A stretch of 64,000 nt of DNA. It comes from Ascaphus truei (taxonomy: Eukaryota; Chordata; Amphibia; Anura; Ascaphidae). This document shows positions 1-11,481 of the stretch, piece after piece. The stretch spans positions 76,146,743 through 76,210,742 of the forward strand of contig CM071573.1 in assembly GCA_036426205.1 (NCBI GenBank), in the 5' to 3' direction. Position 1 is the stretch's first letter. Every line of letters starts with the position of its first letter. The notes under the pieces were generated by a model. That model searched no databases. It worked only from the letters and a program-made list of their open reading frames with translations, and was not told the origin of the DNA. The position numbers were made by a program, and so were the translations under genes.

Positions 1-467
1 TACAAGGGAGACTGAGAGGATCAGTTTCACCCAATTAGTCATATGCGCAATGTATAGCACCGCTAGACAGTGCAGGGAACAAGATGATGTCCACGCATGC
101 GCGTACCATGTTTTGGCACCCTTTTTGATTGATTGATTGTTTCACTCACTATATGTATACCCAGTGTGCTGTACACTGAGTTAGGAGCTAGATAAAGGAC
201 CGGGAGGTCCGAAAAGTTGCTCCCCCATTCTTGTACTGACCCCTTATGCTTGCCTGATGTATTAAACTTGATTTATATCTACCAGAGAGTGCTACAGAAT
301 CCTTTGACTTTTGTGCTACCTATTTAACTGCTGGATGATGATCTCAGCTGCTCTGCAAGCACCCTGATCTCAAGATAAGTAATTTATTCTTCCCTTTAAA
401 CTTGCTTGAGTGCCCTGAACATTTTGTATGTAAAAAAAGGAGGAGTTTCCTAGACTAGAAGCCCGTC
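1..467. other. Unassigned repeat-like DNA with a hammerhead-like relic
   Basis: No coding capacity is visible. Positions 184-223 fold as a three-part structure: GGAGC pairs with GCTCC, a stem GGACC/GGTCC closes a short loop, and GAAA follows the second stem. That order resembles the core of a hammerhead ribozyme with a damaged CUGAUGA box. The rest is AT-rich and has no feature I can name. Confidence 0.3.
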
Positions 468-472
468 GTGGT
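468..472. repeat. Left target site duplication GTGGT of the solo LTR
   Basis: It is identical to 1118-1122 and directly abuts the TG...CA ends of the LTR at 473-1117. Confidence 0.85.
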
Positions 473-1117
473 TGTGACGGTAGGGGGAATTATGGCTGAT
501 GTTAATAAAGGTTAAGTTTGCCATTACCCCTACCTGTCAGTAATACATTGGTATTGTATTATATGTTATGTATATAAATATGTCTTTGCTTGGTTCCAGC
601 ACCCCAGGAATCAAGGGTTAATATGTTTGCAGTAGAATTGTTGCAACTTGGTCTGTGACCTTTCCCTGTATCCTTGTTATGTTGCAAATGTTATGTTGCA
701 GTTCTACCCACCAATCAGGGCCTGGGCATGTAGGCAGCACCTAGCCCTGAGTGTTGCAATATTATGTTTTAAGTGTATAAAAAGGTGGGGAGGTAGACCC
801 CTAGGAGACAGAGCCTGCAGAGAGTTACAGAGTTTCTTGCTGTGAGGGAGAAACTGCAGTGTCCAATCCAGTGCTAGTCTCAGGTCTGAAAACCAGTCCT
901 GTAGGCACTGGGCAAAGAGAGAACAGGGGAAATCTCTGCAAGTAGGGCCCTGCAACTAGGTATGCAGGGTATCCCCAAGTTTCCCCAGTTGGGTATGTGT
1001 GATGTTTGTGTCTTTTGTATAGTTGTGGATATGTTTTTCCAATAAATTAATTTTATAAACTTTCGTGTTCTGTCTGGTGATATTGATCCCTGGTATTAGT
1101 CCTGGTCTCCCGTGACA
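473..1117 (+). mobile_element. Solo LTR, Ty3/Gypsy-like or ERV-like, with target site duplication
   Basis: The 645-bp unit starts TGTGACGG and ends CCGTGACA, an inverted terminus with one mismatch. It is flanked by the direct repeat GTGGT at 468-472 and 1118-1122. A TATA box (TATAAAAAGG) lies at 776-785 and a polyadenylation signal AATAAA at 1041-1046, the order expected for U3-R-U5 on the plus strand. No internal region or partner LTR follows, so this is a solo LTR left by LTR-LTR recombination. A 5-bp duplication is typical of Ty3/Gypsy elements. Its 3' end resembles the LTR ending near 50427, so the two are probably related families. The superfamily is inferred, because no coding region remains. 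Confidence 0.85.
776..785 (+). promoter_or_regulatory. TATA box of the solo LTR
   Basis: TATAAAAAGG lies about 260 bp upstream of the AATAAA at 1041, as expected for an LTR U3 promoter. Activity is not shown. Confidence 0.55.
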
Positions 1118-1130
1118 GTGGTGTCATGAC

Positions 1131-1500
1131 GTTGTGGCGTCATGTGATGTCACGTTGCCATGGCAATGCGACACTGCAGGAGGTGGGCCACTGCTAGAAG
1201 GTAAGAGTGAACACACACACACCACACCTACCTGTCTGCCGGTCCGGGAGCCTCACGCTCCCTCCTTCTGTCGGTGCCGGGATTCGACTTCTGACCGAAG
1301 AGGGGAGCTGGAGATGGGGGGGGGAGGGCTCCCTCTTCCAGCTCCCCCCTCTGAACGGGTGAAAGTTGGATCCCGGTGCCGACAGGAGGGAGAGGAGGAA
1401 ACCACGGGGCCCCCAAAGGCATGGGGCCCAAGGCAGCCACCTTGTCCTAAGGCCGGTCCTAGAGCCATGTGCATTAACATGTTGTCCCTTTAACAGCATA
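1131..1500. repeat. GC-rich dispersed repeat with X-box-like palindrome and a foldback
   Basis: GTTGCCATGGCAAT at 1154-1167 resembles the RFX X-box. The same palindrome in related context recurs at 34190-34203 and 45912-45925. Arms at about 1258-1311 and 1338-1389 are inverted, imperfect copies of each other and would form a hairpin of about 50 bp. Short frames on both strands here arise from GC-rich composition and the hairpin, and they look non-coding. Confidence 0.5.
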
Positions 1501-1854
1501 GGTTGTTTGAGAATCCTAGGCTAGAAACTGCAGGTGATACAGAGGTTGCAAGGCAACATCTTTGTTGGTTGTGGCACCAAAGTATTAACGCCCCAGGGGG
1601 GGTCCCATTCAGAAGCATGGATCCCCCGCAGGGTGATGGCGACAGACAATGTCCCATCAACCACAGACTTTCGCTTGTTCAGCCGCAGCGCTGGGGACAG
1701 GAAGTCTGACTACATCTGACTACGTCTGTATGAAGCCTAATGTCTTTTTACCTGCCAAATTAGCACCAATTTACTGCAGGTATGTCAAGCCCTGCACCAA
1801 AAAAATGCAATGCACTGGGGGAATATTCATGTGGCATGAGCCATTATTTTATGG
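1501..1854. other. No recognisable feature
   Basis: I see no gene, terminal repeat or tandem repeat here. Short frames have no recognisable motif. Confidence 0.4.
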
Positions 1855-3017
1855 TCATTTTTTCAGACGTTCCCAATGAATATTGGCTTGCTCCAATGGC
1901 TTCTCTTATTTTCATATCAAATGTGTGGCTATTCATCTTTTAAATGACACAGAAGAATTGCCAACGTTTGTAAGCCAATAAATGATAACAACTTTTAATA
2001 TATAGGTGTTTTTCCCCCTATATCATTACAGTGGCATTGTTAGCAGACAGGTGCTGGACAGTGACCAAGACTGTAATAGTGTACAATGGATGTGCACTGG
2101 ATAGAATGTAACAAGCAATCTTCTGCTTTAGGCTTCGAGGCATTTAAGATGTTGTTAGAAAATTGCATGTAACAGGATGTGCAAACGTGTCCTGGATTGT
2201 TATTGATCTTTTTCATTGATAGGAATATACACAGTGATTGGAAGAGAATACCACCTGTATAACAGAACTGCTGGAATAGATGTTCAGTCTAATGAGGTAA
2301 TGGATCAAAGTCACACTTGCCCACCCATTGAGGGTTTTCCTAACTCAATGCTGTTAGACCCCACAGTGATCTATGATTATATTGACTGTACAGTATAATT
2401 GATGCCCATTCCCTCCTGCAGCTGCTAGTAAGGCCACAAGTATAGATGTTGCAGGTGTTAATGCTCGGCATTGCACTGGGACGCACACACACACACACAA
2501 CACGCTGGCAGGAGCAGACATCCTTGTGTCTGCATTAGCCGCATGCGAAAAAGGGGCGGGGCTAACATTATTACATTCATAGGCACAACTGTATATGTGA
2601 TGCCAACATTTTGGCAGCAAATAGACAGGTAAAATTACATAATCAGTTTAGAGAAACCTGTATTTGACTAATTTGGTGTAAAAAAAAAAAATAGGGCTGA
2701 TAGTATTTGTTTCCCTGAGTCCCAAAATGCTGCCCTGTTCTGCTGGGCGACGACTACATACATTTCTACAGGAAAATTAAATGTTTGGTGCAGATTTGGA
2801 AAGGTGCTGAAGAACAGTTTCCACTTTCACTCATAATATCTGCAGACCATGATAGTTATAATGACCTCTGCGATTACTAGGCCCTTCTGCAACTTTCCAC
2901 TGTTTTACAAGTCTAATAGTGACCAAAGGGTGTTTTGAGAACAAAATGTTTTTTCCCCTCATATTTACAATCAAGTTTTCTCTGCAATCTGCAATTATGA
3001 TACAGTAGTTCTGGTGG

Positions 3018-3122
3018 TTGTTGACTGGGCCACTGATTGAGCCACCTGTGCTGAAGCAGGGATATCCTTAAAACCTGGCCAGTTGGTGGCCATTGAGGAC
3101 TGGAAGTGGCCATCCCTGCCCT
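3018..3122 (-). mobile_element. Palindromic MITE fragment ('gatatccctgcttcagcacagg' family is abbreviated GATATCCCTGCTTCAG)
   Basis: This is one arm and the centre of a short palindromic repeat. It is recognised by GAGCCACCTGTGCTGAAGC followed by AGGGATATCC and a GGTGGCC box. Other copies in the window are at 7931-8037, 14896-15187, 15915-16075, 49590-49654 and 62874-63023. It has no coding capacity. The superfamily cannot be set without clean ends. Confidence 0.7.
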
Positions 3123-3479
3123 AGTAAATCATAGCAAATAGTAATTCATTTGTAAGAAGTCAACTCTTCATGGAGTACTCACTAGTACTTTACTGTATGA
3201 ATGGTTATTCATGGGAGAAACATATAATTTCATATTTTGAGGTTAGCATCTCAATTTGAGCAGCCTTACAATCTCGCTCTATTTCAAATAAGGTTGCAGA
3301 TTGGGGTTTTATGATATAGCAAAGTGGGTTGAGTGAATGGAAATCGATGAACCCTATGCAGAAGTCAGTTACATATCGTTGGTAATTTCCTAATTTTGGC
3401 CCCATGATCCCAAACATAGCAAAATAGATAGTTTTTTCTTCTTTAATTACAATATACTGTATGTATATGTATGTGTCTG

Positions 3480-3594
3480 TGCATAATATCATCCTCATTG
3501 TCATCTTCAGCCCTTGTCGATCCACTGCTGGATGAAGACTTCCCCAACGATCTTCCATGTACTGCAGTTACAGCCTCTCCACATTGCTCCAACA
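3480..3594 (-). mobile_element. RTE-type LINE, 3' end of ORF (copy A, distal piece)
   Basis: Read on the minus strand this encodes the C-terminal tail typical of RTE reverse transcriptases, with a degraded QQW-DKG-like ending in shifted frame. It continues the RTE piece at 4681-5300. The two are separated by the L2 insertion and rejoin when one GATGTT duplication is discounted. Confidence 0.55.
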
Positions 3595-3600
3595 GATGTT

Positions 3601-4674
3601 ATATTGTATTGTATGTCTTTATTTATATAGTGCATAAATATACATAGCGCTTCACAGTAGTATTACATGTTGTAATCATATAAATAACAAATAATATAAA
3701 TAACAGGTCATGGGAATAAGTGCTTCAGACATAAGAGTAACATTAAGGAAGAGGTGTCCCTGCTCCGAGGAGCTTACAATCTAATTGGTAGGTAGGGGAA
3801 CGTAAAGAGACAGTAGGAGGAAATTCTAGTAAGTGCGTCTGCAGGGGGCCAAGCTTTATGTATCATGTGTCCAGGATTATCCACAGTGCTATTCATATGC
3901 TTCTTTAAGCAAATGTGTCTTAAGGTGGGTCTTAAAGGTGGATAGAGAGGGTGCTAATCGGTTATTGAGGGGAAGGGCATTCCAGAGGTGCGGGGCAGTC
4001 AGTGAGAAAGGTTTAAGGCGGGAGAGAGCTTTAGATACAAAGGGGTAGAAAGAAGACATCCTTGAGAAGAACGTAAGAGTCGGGATGGTGCATAGCGAGA
4101 AATTAGGGCTGAGATGTAAGGAGGGGCAGAAGAGTGTAAAGCTTTAAAAGTAAGGAGGAGAATTGAGTGTGAGATGCGGGATTTGATCAGAAGCCAGGAG
4201 AGGGATTTCAGGAGGGGAGACGCGGAGACAGATTTAGGAAAGAGTAGAGTGATTCTGGCAGCAGCGTTTAGGGTAGATTGTAGGGGAGACAGGTGAGAGG
4301 CAGGGAGGCCAGACAGCAGGAGGTTGCAGTAATCGAGACGGGAGAGAATGAGGGCCTGAGTCAGAGTTTTAGCAGTTGAGTAACAGAGGAAAGGGTGTAT
4401 CTTTGTGATATTACAGAGGAGAAAGTGACAAGTTTTAGAAACGTTTTGAATGTGAGAGTAGTATGAGAGAGAGGAGTTGAGTGTGACCCCTAGGCAGAGT
4501 GCTTGGGCTACTGGGTGAATTATCGTATTTCCAACAGTAATGTGGAAGGAGGTAGTAGGGCCAGGTTTGGGAGGAAGTATGAGGAGCTCTGTTTTTGCCA
4601 TGTTAAGTTTCAGTCGGCGAATGGCCATCCAGGATGATATTCCAGAGAGACATTCTGACATTCTGATGTTCTGA
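3601..4674 (-). mobile_element. 5'-truncated L2-type LINE nested in RTE (copy A)
   Basis: The minus strand encodes the C-terminal third of an L2-clade polymerase. Visible blocks are CLSGISSWM, LKLNMAKTELL, LGVTLNSSLSYYSHI, LILSRLDYCNLLLSGLP, LNAAARI, LSWLLIKSRI and FKALHSSAPPYI, followed by a 3' UTR. The tail has the GTAAGCTCCTCGG...GCAGGGA block and a GCGCTATGTATAT-like end, as at 36130-36395. Endonuclease and the catalytic reverse-transcriptase blocks are missing. Flanking GATGTT repeats at 3595-3600 and 4675-4680 are the target duplication. Insertion is into RTE coding sequence. The element cannot move by itself. Confidence 0.85.
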
Positions 4675-4680
4675 TTTTGT

Positions 4681-5300
4681 CCTCCCATCTTACTTGTGGT
4701 CGTCATCTTGGTATTGTAATTTCCATTGAAATCTAGTAGAGTAGTGAGTAGTACAGTATGTTTGTCTAAAGATGGTAATTTCTTCTTGTGATATGTCCAG
4801 TCCACCACCATTTTAATTTCTTCACCCTAGTGATGTTGTCACAGACATCAAACCCATTCATTCTTTTCTCTGTCTCTTCAGGTAATACCCAGAATACATC
4901 TCTCCATACTTCTTTGAGTTGACTGAAGCTTCTGAATTATCTTTGCATATAGGGTCCAAGTTTCACATCGAGATGTGAGCACAGACAGAATACACTAGCC
5001 GAAAAAACTTTCCTGCTCCATCCTATCTTCATTCTCCTATTGATTTAATTCAGAAGGTTCCCATCCATTGTTACTTGATGGCCAAGGTAGACAAAGGGGC
5101 ATATTCTATAGTAGCTGCGAGTTGTGAATATCCATGTTGAAACTGCCCTTTCCTTTCGAATTTTCAGTTTTTGTATTCTGTAAGCTCTTCTGCATGTCCA
5201 AACCATGCAGAAAAGGCTTTTCTTATAGAAGTGCTTTCATTCTGGCTCCACAGATCCGAGTGGAATGACAAAAGAAGGCTTGAACTTGATTTTTTTGCCA
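4681..5300 (-). mobile_element. RTE-type LINE, C-terminal ORF fragment (copy A)
   Basis: Minus-strand translation gives RTE-like blocks in several frames: YLGHQVTMDGNLLN-INRRMKIGWSRKVFS, then EETEKRMNGFDV, then VKKLKWWWTGHITRR. These correspond to the region after the reverse-transcriptase domain in RTE/BovB-like proteins. Stops and frameshifts make it a dead copy. The catalytic piece lies further out at 6480-6725. Confidence 0.65.
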
Positions 5301-5329
5301 ACTTGCTGGAATTCTAGTATCACCATTAA

Positions 5330-6479
5330 CTAACAAAGGCAAAACCGCTTCAACTAACACACATTTTGTTTCTTGCACCTCAAGGCAGGCAAGATAGCCT
5401 TAATCGATGCGGATTTGCATGATAAAGCTACACAACCTATTTCAGGACTGCAGAACAGGAACTGACTATCTCTATATGTGTTATTAAGTATTCTATTTTA
5501 ATTTTAGCCATTCTACACTACAGTGGAACTCATGATGTACATTGTAGAAATTATTTGGACCCCTATATAAATATGAATACACAACAAAAAAGAACATTGA
5601 AAGTCTATTGCCCAAATAACATGCCCCATTGTCTTCACCGGTGGCCTCAAAAAGGCACATGGCCAAATTTGCTGCCTACTGACACCCCCCAGCAAACACT
5701 CACTTCCTATATTAGACTTAACCCTGTATGCATGTGCAAAGTAAGTGGTAATTAGACCTGCCTTAACAATACTGAACAAAGACATTACTACATAACCTTA
5801 GGACCTGTGTTTGATGTTCTCAACTAATGAATCACAAGTCCTCTCATCGCATTGTTGTGCAAATGTTGTATCGGGAATGTCCTGTTCATTTATTTAATGT
5901 TGGTCTTGCAAATTGCAATACAGGGGCCACCATGGAACACTAATGTACCTACAGTAATTGGCAACCCAAAAAATGTGTTTAATAGTTCAACTGTCATAAT
6001 TCTTTTAACCTTCTGAAGGTGTTTATTAACCCCAACCAAAGTGGAAAGATATTAGTGTTAAGACTAGGGGCGCTCATGTATCTTGACTTTTGTATATTGC
6101 AGGTTGTAGATCAGCGAAGATTTTTTAGACCACTTCTTTGAACGTAATACAAATGTTACCCGCTCGATTTATACGTTAGTGGAAAAGGTCTTGCTAGTTC
6201 AGTTTGTAAAGTAACAAAGGAAAATGTGCACATTAGTTTGAATGTTCCTCAGTTGGGACAATGTACATTTGGGACAAAGTTATGTTCAATCTGCTTCAAA
6301 ACAAAACAATAGTATAACCCGCGTGGATTGGCTGCTTAACCGTGTGGTTTGTCGTTCTTTATGGACGCGGTTTAAACAATGCGATTTGTAATATATAATA
6401 CGGCTAGTTGTCAAATTTCATTCTGCTACTTCCGACCCTGTCAAACCGCGCATTTTGACCAGGACAACCTTCCAGCTAC
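5330..6479. other. Unassigned DNA inside copy A
   Basis: No gene or repeat is recognisable on either strand. It sits between two parts of the RTE element and is likely a later insertion or a badly decayed part of it. Confidence 0.35.
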
Positions 6480-6725
6480 TAGAATTTGCCCCAAAGTCTT
6501 CTTCTTCTTCTAGTTCTATTCCATTTATTTCAATCTTTGCAGAGTTGACACATTAGTTGAACATCACTTTGGTCTTGTGGAGATTCATATGGAGGCCCAC
6601 CTTCTTACTTGCTATGATGAGTTCTCTGATTTGTTGCTGGAGATCTTCTCTACTTGTGGCAAAAAATTACAATGTCATCTGCAAATCGTAGGTGACTCAA
6701 GTATTCACCGTTGATCATACGTGCA
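6480..6725 (-). mobile_element. RTE-type LINE, reverse transcriptase FADD region (copy A)
   Basis: The minus strand reads INGEYLSHLRFADDIVIF, then a frameshift, then REDLQQQIRELIIASKKVG, then LHMNLHKTKVMFN. FADD is the catalytic metal-binding box and KTKVMFN is an RTE hallmark. A stop after MFN and at least one frameshift show that it is inactive. Only the KTKVMFN side is duplicated in copy B (11340-11457); the FADD side is not. Confidence 0.8.
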
Positions 6726-7930
6726 TGAGCCACATCACTTTTTAATGCGCCTCATTTTTTCAGACGTTCCCAATGAATATTGGCGGTTGCTCCAATGGCT
6801 TCTCTTATTTTCATATCAAATGGTGGCATTCATCTTTTAAAATGACACAGAAGAATTGCCACCGTTTTAATGCCAATAAATGATAACAACTTTTAATATA
6901 TATAGGTGTTTTTCCCTTCCCCCTATATCATTACAGTGGCATTGTTAGCAGACAGGTGCTGGACGTGCCAAGACTGTAATAGTGTACAATGGATTGTGCC
7001 ACTGGATAGAATGTAACAAGCAATCTTCTGCTTTAAGGCTTCGAGGCATTTAAGATGTTTGTTAGAAAATTGCATGTACCAGGCTTGCTGTAGAAGTGTA
7101 TCTCTGATTTCTTATGATCGTTACATTCTGTGTATGTATGTCTTGTGCATTGGAGAATAAATACCCTACCTGTATAACAGAACTGCTGGAATAGATGTTC
7201 AGTCCTAATGAGGTAATGGATCAAAGTCACACTTGCCCACACCACTGGGAGGGTTTTCCTAACTCAATGCTGTTAGAACCCCACAGTGATCTATGTTAAT
7301 TTGACTGTACAGTATAAATTGATGCCCATTTCCCATCCTGCAGCTGCTAGTAAGGCCACAAGTATAGATGTTGCAGGTGTTAAGCTCGCATTGCACTGGG
7401 ACGCACACACCACACCACAACACGCTGGCAGGAGCAACATCCTTGTGTCTGCATTAGCCGCATGCGAAAAAGGGGCGGGGCTAACATTATTACATTCATA
7501 GGCACAACTGTATATGTGATGCCAACATTTTGGCACAAATAGACAGGTAAAATTACATAATCCAGTTTAGAAAACTGTATTTTTGACTAATTTGGTGTAA
7601 AAAAAAAAATAGGGCTGAAGTATTTTTGTTTCCCTGAGTCCCCAAATGCTGCCCTGTTCTGCTGGGCGACGACTACATACATTTCTACAGGAAAATTAAA
7701 TGTTTGGTGTCAGATTTGGAAGGTGCTGAAGAACATTTTCCACTTTCACTAATATTCTGCAGACCATGATAGTTATAATGACCTCTGCGATTACTAGGCC
7801 CTTCTGCAACTTTCCACTGTTTTACAAGTCTAATATGACCAAAGGTGTTTTGAGAACAAAATGTTTTTGTCCCCTCATATTTACAATCAGTTTTCTCTGC
7901 AATCTGCAATTATGATACAGTGTTTCTGGT

Positions 7931-8037
7931 GGTTGTTGACGTGGCCACTGATTGAGCCACCTGTGCTGAAGCAGGGATATCCTTAAAACCTGGCCAGTTG
8001 GTGGCCATTGAGGACTGGAAGTGGCCACCCTGCCACT
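7931..8037 (-). mobile_element. Palindromic MITE fragment (copy B)
   Basis: This is the counterpart of 3018-3122 in the second tandem copy. It has the same boxes, with a few one-base differences. Confidence 0.7.
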
Positions 8038-8505
8038 AGTAATCATAGCAAATAGTAATTCATTTGTAAGAAGCCAACTCTTCATGGAGTACTCACTAGT
8101 ACTTTTACTGTAATGAATGGTTATTCATGGAGAAACACTATAATTTCATATTTTGAGGTTAGCATCTCAATTTGAGCGCCTTACAATCTCGCTTATTTCA
8201 AATAGGTTGCAGATTGGGGTTTTATGATATAGCAAGTGGGTTGAGTGAATGGAAATCGATGAACCCTATGCAGAAGTCAGTTACTATCGTTGGTAATTTC
8301 CTAATTTTGGCCCCATGATCCCAAACATAGCAAAATAGATATGTTTTTTTCTCTTTATTACAATATACTGTATGTATATGTATGTGTCTGTGCATAATAT
8401 CATCCTCTTGTCATCTTCAGCCCTTGTCGATCACTGCTGGATGAAGACTTCCCAACGATCTTCCATGTACTGCATTTACAAGCTCTCACATTGCCAACAG
8501 ATGTT

Positions 8506-9545
8506 ATATTGTATTGTATGTCTTTATTTTATTAGTGCATAATATACATAGCGCTTCACAGTAGTATTACATGTTTGTAATCATATAAATACAATAATAT
8601 AAATACCAGGTCTGGGAAAAGTGCTGTGCTCATACAAAGAGTAACATTAAGGAGAGGTGTTCCCTGCTCCGAGGAGCTTACAATCTAATTGGTAGGTAGG
8701 GAACGTAAGAGACAGTAGGAGGAAATTTCTAGTAAGTGCGTCTGCAGGGGGCCAAGCTTTATGTATATCATTGTCCAGGATTATCCACAGTGCTATTCTA
8801 TGCTTCTTTAGCAAATGTGTCTTAAGGTGGGTCTTAAGGTGGATAGAGAGGGTGCTAATCGGTTATTGAGGGGAAGGGCATTCCAGAGGTGCGGGGCAGT
8901 CGTGAGAAGGTTAAGGGCGGGAGAGAGCTTAGATACAAAGGGGTAGAAAGAAGACATCCTTGAGAAGAACGTAAGAGTCGGGATGGTGCATAGCGGAAAT
9001 TAGGGCTGAATGTAGGAGGGGCAGAAGAGTGTAAAGCTTTAAAAGTAAGGAGGAGGAATTGAGTGTGAGATGCGGGATTTGATCAGAAGCCAGGAGAGGG
9101 ATTTCAGAGGGGAACGCGGAGACAGATTTAGGAAAGAGTAGAGTGATTCTGGCAGCAGCGTTTAGGAGATTGTAGGGAGACAGGTGAGAGCAGGAGGCCA
9201 GACAGCAGGAGTTGCAGTATCGAGACGGGAGAGAATGAGGCCTGAGTCAGAGTTTTACAGTTGAGTTAACAGAGGAAGGGTGTATCTTTGTGATATTACA
9301 GAGGAGAAAGTGACAAGTTTTAGAAACGTTTTGAATGTGAGAGTAGTATGAGAGAGAGGAGTTGAGTGTGACCCCGGCAGAGTGCTTGGGCTACTGGGTG
9401 AATATATCGTATTTCAACAGTAATGTGGAAGGAGGTAGTAGGGCCAGGTTTGGGAGGAAGTATGAGGAGCTCTGTTTTTGCCATGTTCAGTTTCAGTCGG
9501 CGAATGGCCATCCAGATGATATTCCAGAGAGACATTCTGACATCT
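8506..9545 (-). mobile_element. 5'-truncated L2-type LINE nested in RTE (copy B)
   Basis: This is the same element as 3601-4674. Its frame is broken in many places by one-base indels, whereas copy A keeps about 270 codons open. The target duplications GATGTT are at 8500-8505 and 9546-9551. The intact frame in A and the shredded frame in B suggest that B is the lower-quality sequence. Confidence 0.85.
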
Positions 9546-9551
9546 GATGTT

Positions 9552-10195
9552 CTGATTTTGTCCTCCCATCTTACGTGTGGTCGTCATCTTGGTATTGTAA
9601 TTTCCATTGAAATCTAGTAGATTGAGTAGTACAGTATGTTTGTCTAAAGATGGTAATTTCTTCTTGTGATATGTCCAGTCCACCACCATTTTAATTTCTT
9701 CACCCTAGTGATGTTGTCACAGACATCAAACCCCATTCATTCTTTTCTCTGTCTCTTCAGGTAAACCCGAATACTCTCTCCATACTTCTTTGAGTTGACT
9801 GAAGCTTCTGAATTATCTTTGCATATAGGGTCCAAGTTTCACATCGAGATGTGAGCACAGACAGAATACACTAGCCAAAAAACTTTCCTGCTCCATCCTA
9901 TCTTCATTCTCCTATTGATTTAATTCAGAAGGTTCCCATCCATTGTTACTTGATGGCCAAGGTAGACAAAGGGCGCATATTCTATAGTAGCTGCGAGTTG
10001 TGAATATCCATGTTGAAACTGCCCTTTCCTTTCGAATTTTCAGTTTTTTGTATTCTGTAAGCTCTTCTGCATGTCCAAACCATGCAGAAAAGGCTTTTCT
10101 TATAGAAGTGCTTTCATTCTGTGCTCCACAGATCCGAGTGGAAGACAAAAGAAGGCTTGAACTTGATTTTTTTGCCAACTTGCTGGAATTCTAGT
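9552..10195 (-). mobile_element. RTE-type LINE, C-terminal ORF fragment (copy B)
   Basis: This is the counterpart of 4681-5300, with the same order of degraded blocks. It is not functional. Confidence 0.65.
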
Positions 10196-11339
10196 ATCAC
10201 CATTAACTAACAAAGGCAAAACCGGCTCACTAACACATTTTGTTTTCTTGCACTCAAGGCAGGCAAGATAGCCTTAATCGATGCGGATTTGCATGATAAA
10301 GCTACACAACCTATTTCAGACTGCAGAACAGGAACTGACTATCTCTATATTGTGTTATTAGTATTCTATTAATTTTAGCCATTCTACACTACAGTGGGAA
10401 CTCATGATGTACATTGTAGAAATTATTTGGACCCCTATATAATATGAATACACACAAAAAAGAACATTGAAAGTCATTGCCCAAATAACATGCCCCATTG
10501 TCTTCACCGGTGGCCTCAAAAGGCACATGGCCAAATTTGCTGCCCTACTGACACCCCCCAGCAAACACTCACTTCCTATATTAAACTTAACCCTGTATGC
10601 ATGTGCAAGTAATGTGTATTAGACCTGCCTTAACAATACTGAACAAAGACATTACTACATAACCTTAGGACCTGTGTTTGATGTTCTCAACTAATGAATC
10701 ACAAGTCCTCTCATCGCATTGTTGTGCAATGTTGTATCGGGAATGTCCTGTTCATTTATTTAATGTTGGTCTTGCAAATTGCAATACAGGGGCCACCATG
10801 GAACACTAATGTACCTACAGTAATTGGCACACCCAAAAAATGTGTTTAATAGTTTCAACTGTCATAATTCTTTTAACCTTCTGAAGGTGTTTATTAACCC
10901 AACCAAAGTGGAAAGATATTATGTTAAGACTAGGGGCGCTCATGTATCTTGACTTTTGATATTGCAGGTTGTATGATCAGCGAAGATTTTTTAGACCACT
11001 TCTTTGAACGTAATACAATGTTACCCGCTCGATTTATACGTTAGTGGAAAAGGTCTTGCTAGTTCAGTTTGTAAAGTACCAAAGGAAAATGTGCACATTA
11101 GTTTGAATGTTCCTCATTGGGACAATGTACATTTGGGACAAAGTTATGTTCAATCTGCTTCAAACAAAACAATAGTATAACCCCCCGCGTGGATTGGCTG
11201 CTTAACCGTGTGGTTTGTCGTTCTTTATGGACGCGGTTTAAACAATGCGATTTGTAATTATAATACGGCTAGTTGTCAAATTTCATTCTGCTACTTCCGA
11301 CCCTGTCAAACCGCGCATTTTGACCAGGAAAACCTTCCA

Positions 11340-11457
11340 GCTACTAGAATTTGCCCCAAGTCTCTTCTTCTTCTAGTTCTATTCCATTTATTTCAATCTT
11401 TGCAGAGTTGACACATTTGTGGAGCATCACTTTGGTTTTACTGAGATTCCTATGGAG
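11340..11457 (-). mobile_element. RTE-type LINE fragment at the end of copy B
   Basis: It encodes the HKTKVMF-like and AKIEINGIELEEE blocks seen in copy A, then ends abruptly in an AT-rich microsatellite. The FADD part present in copy A is absent. Confidence 0.6.
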
Positions 11458-11481
11458 GGCAAATATATATGTATACAGATA

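Larger units (their letters stand above)
1855..6600. repeat. Tandem duplication, copy A (about 4.7 kb)
   Basis: This block is repeated collinearly at about 6752-11460. It contains RTE LINE pieces, an L2 insertion, a MITE half and unassigned DNA, in the same order in both copies. The copies differ mostly by one-base insertions and deletions, many in short homopolymers, with few substitutions. That pattern is more like uncorrected long-read error than old divergence. Either a real recent duplication or a false duplication in the assembly would produce it. Confidence 0.9.
6752..11460. repeat. Tandem duplication, copy B (about 4.7 kb)
   Basis: This is the second copy of 1855-6600 in the same orientation. 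The nested L2 has the same 6-bp target duplication in both copies (GATGTT at 8500-8505 and 9546-9551), so the blocks descend from one locus. The 7078-7165 segment aligns poorly with its counterpart at 2165-2245, while both sides match well. That is a local patch of disagreement inside otherwise near-identical DNA. Confidence 0.9.

Noticed and set aside
1134..1499. Overlapping frames on both strands near the solo LTR
   Set aside because: They coincide with a GC-rich inverted repeat and have no protein-like motif.
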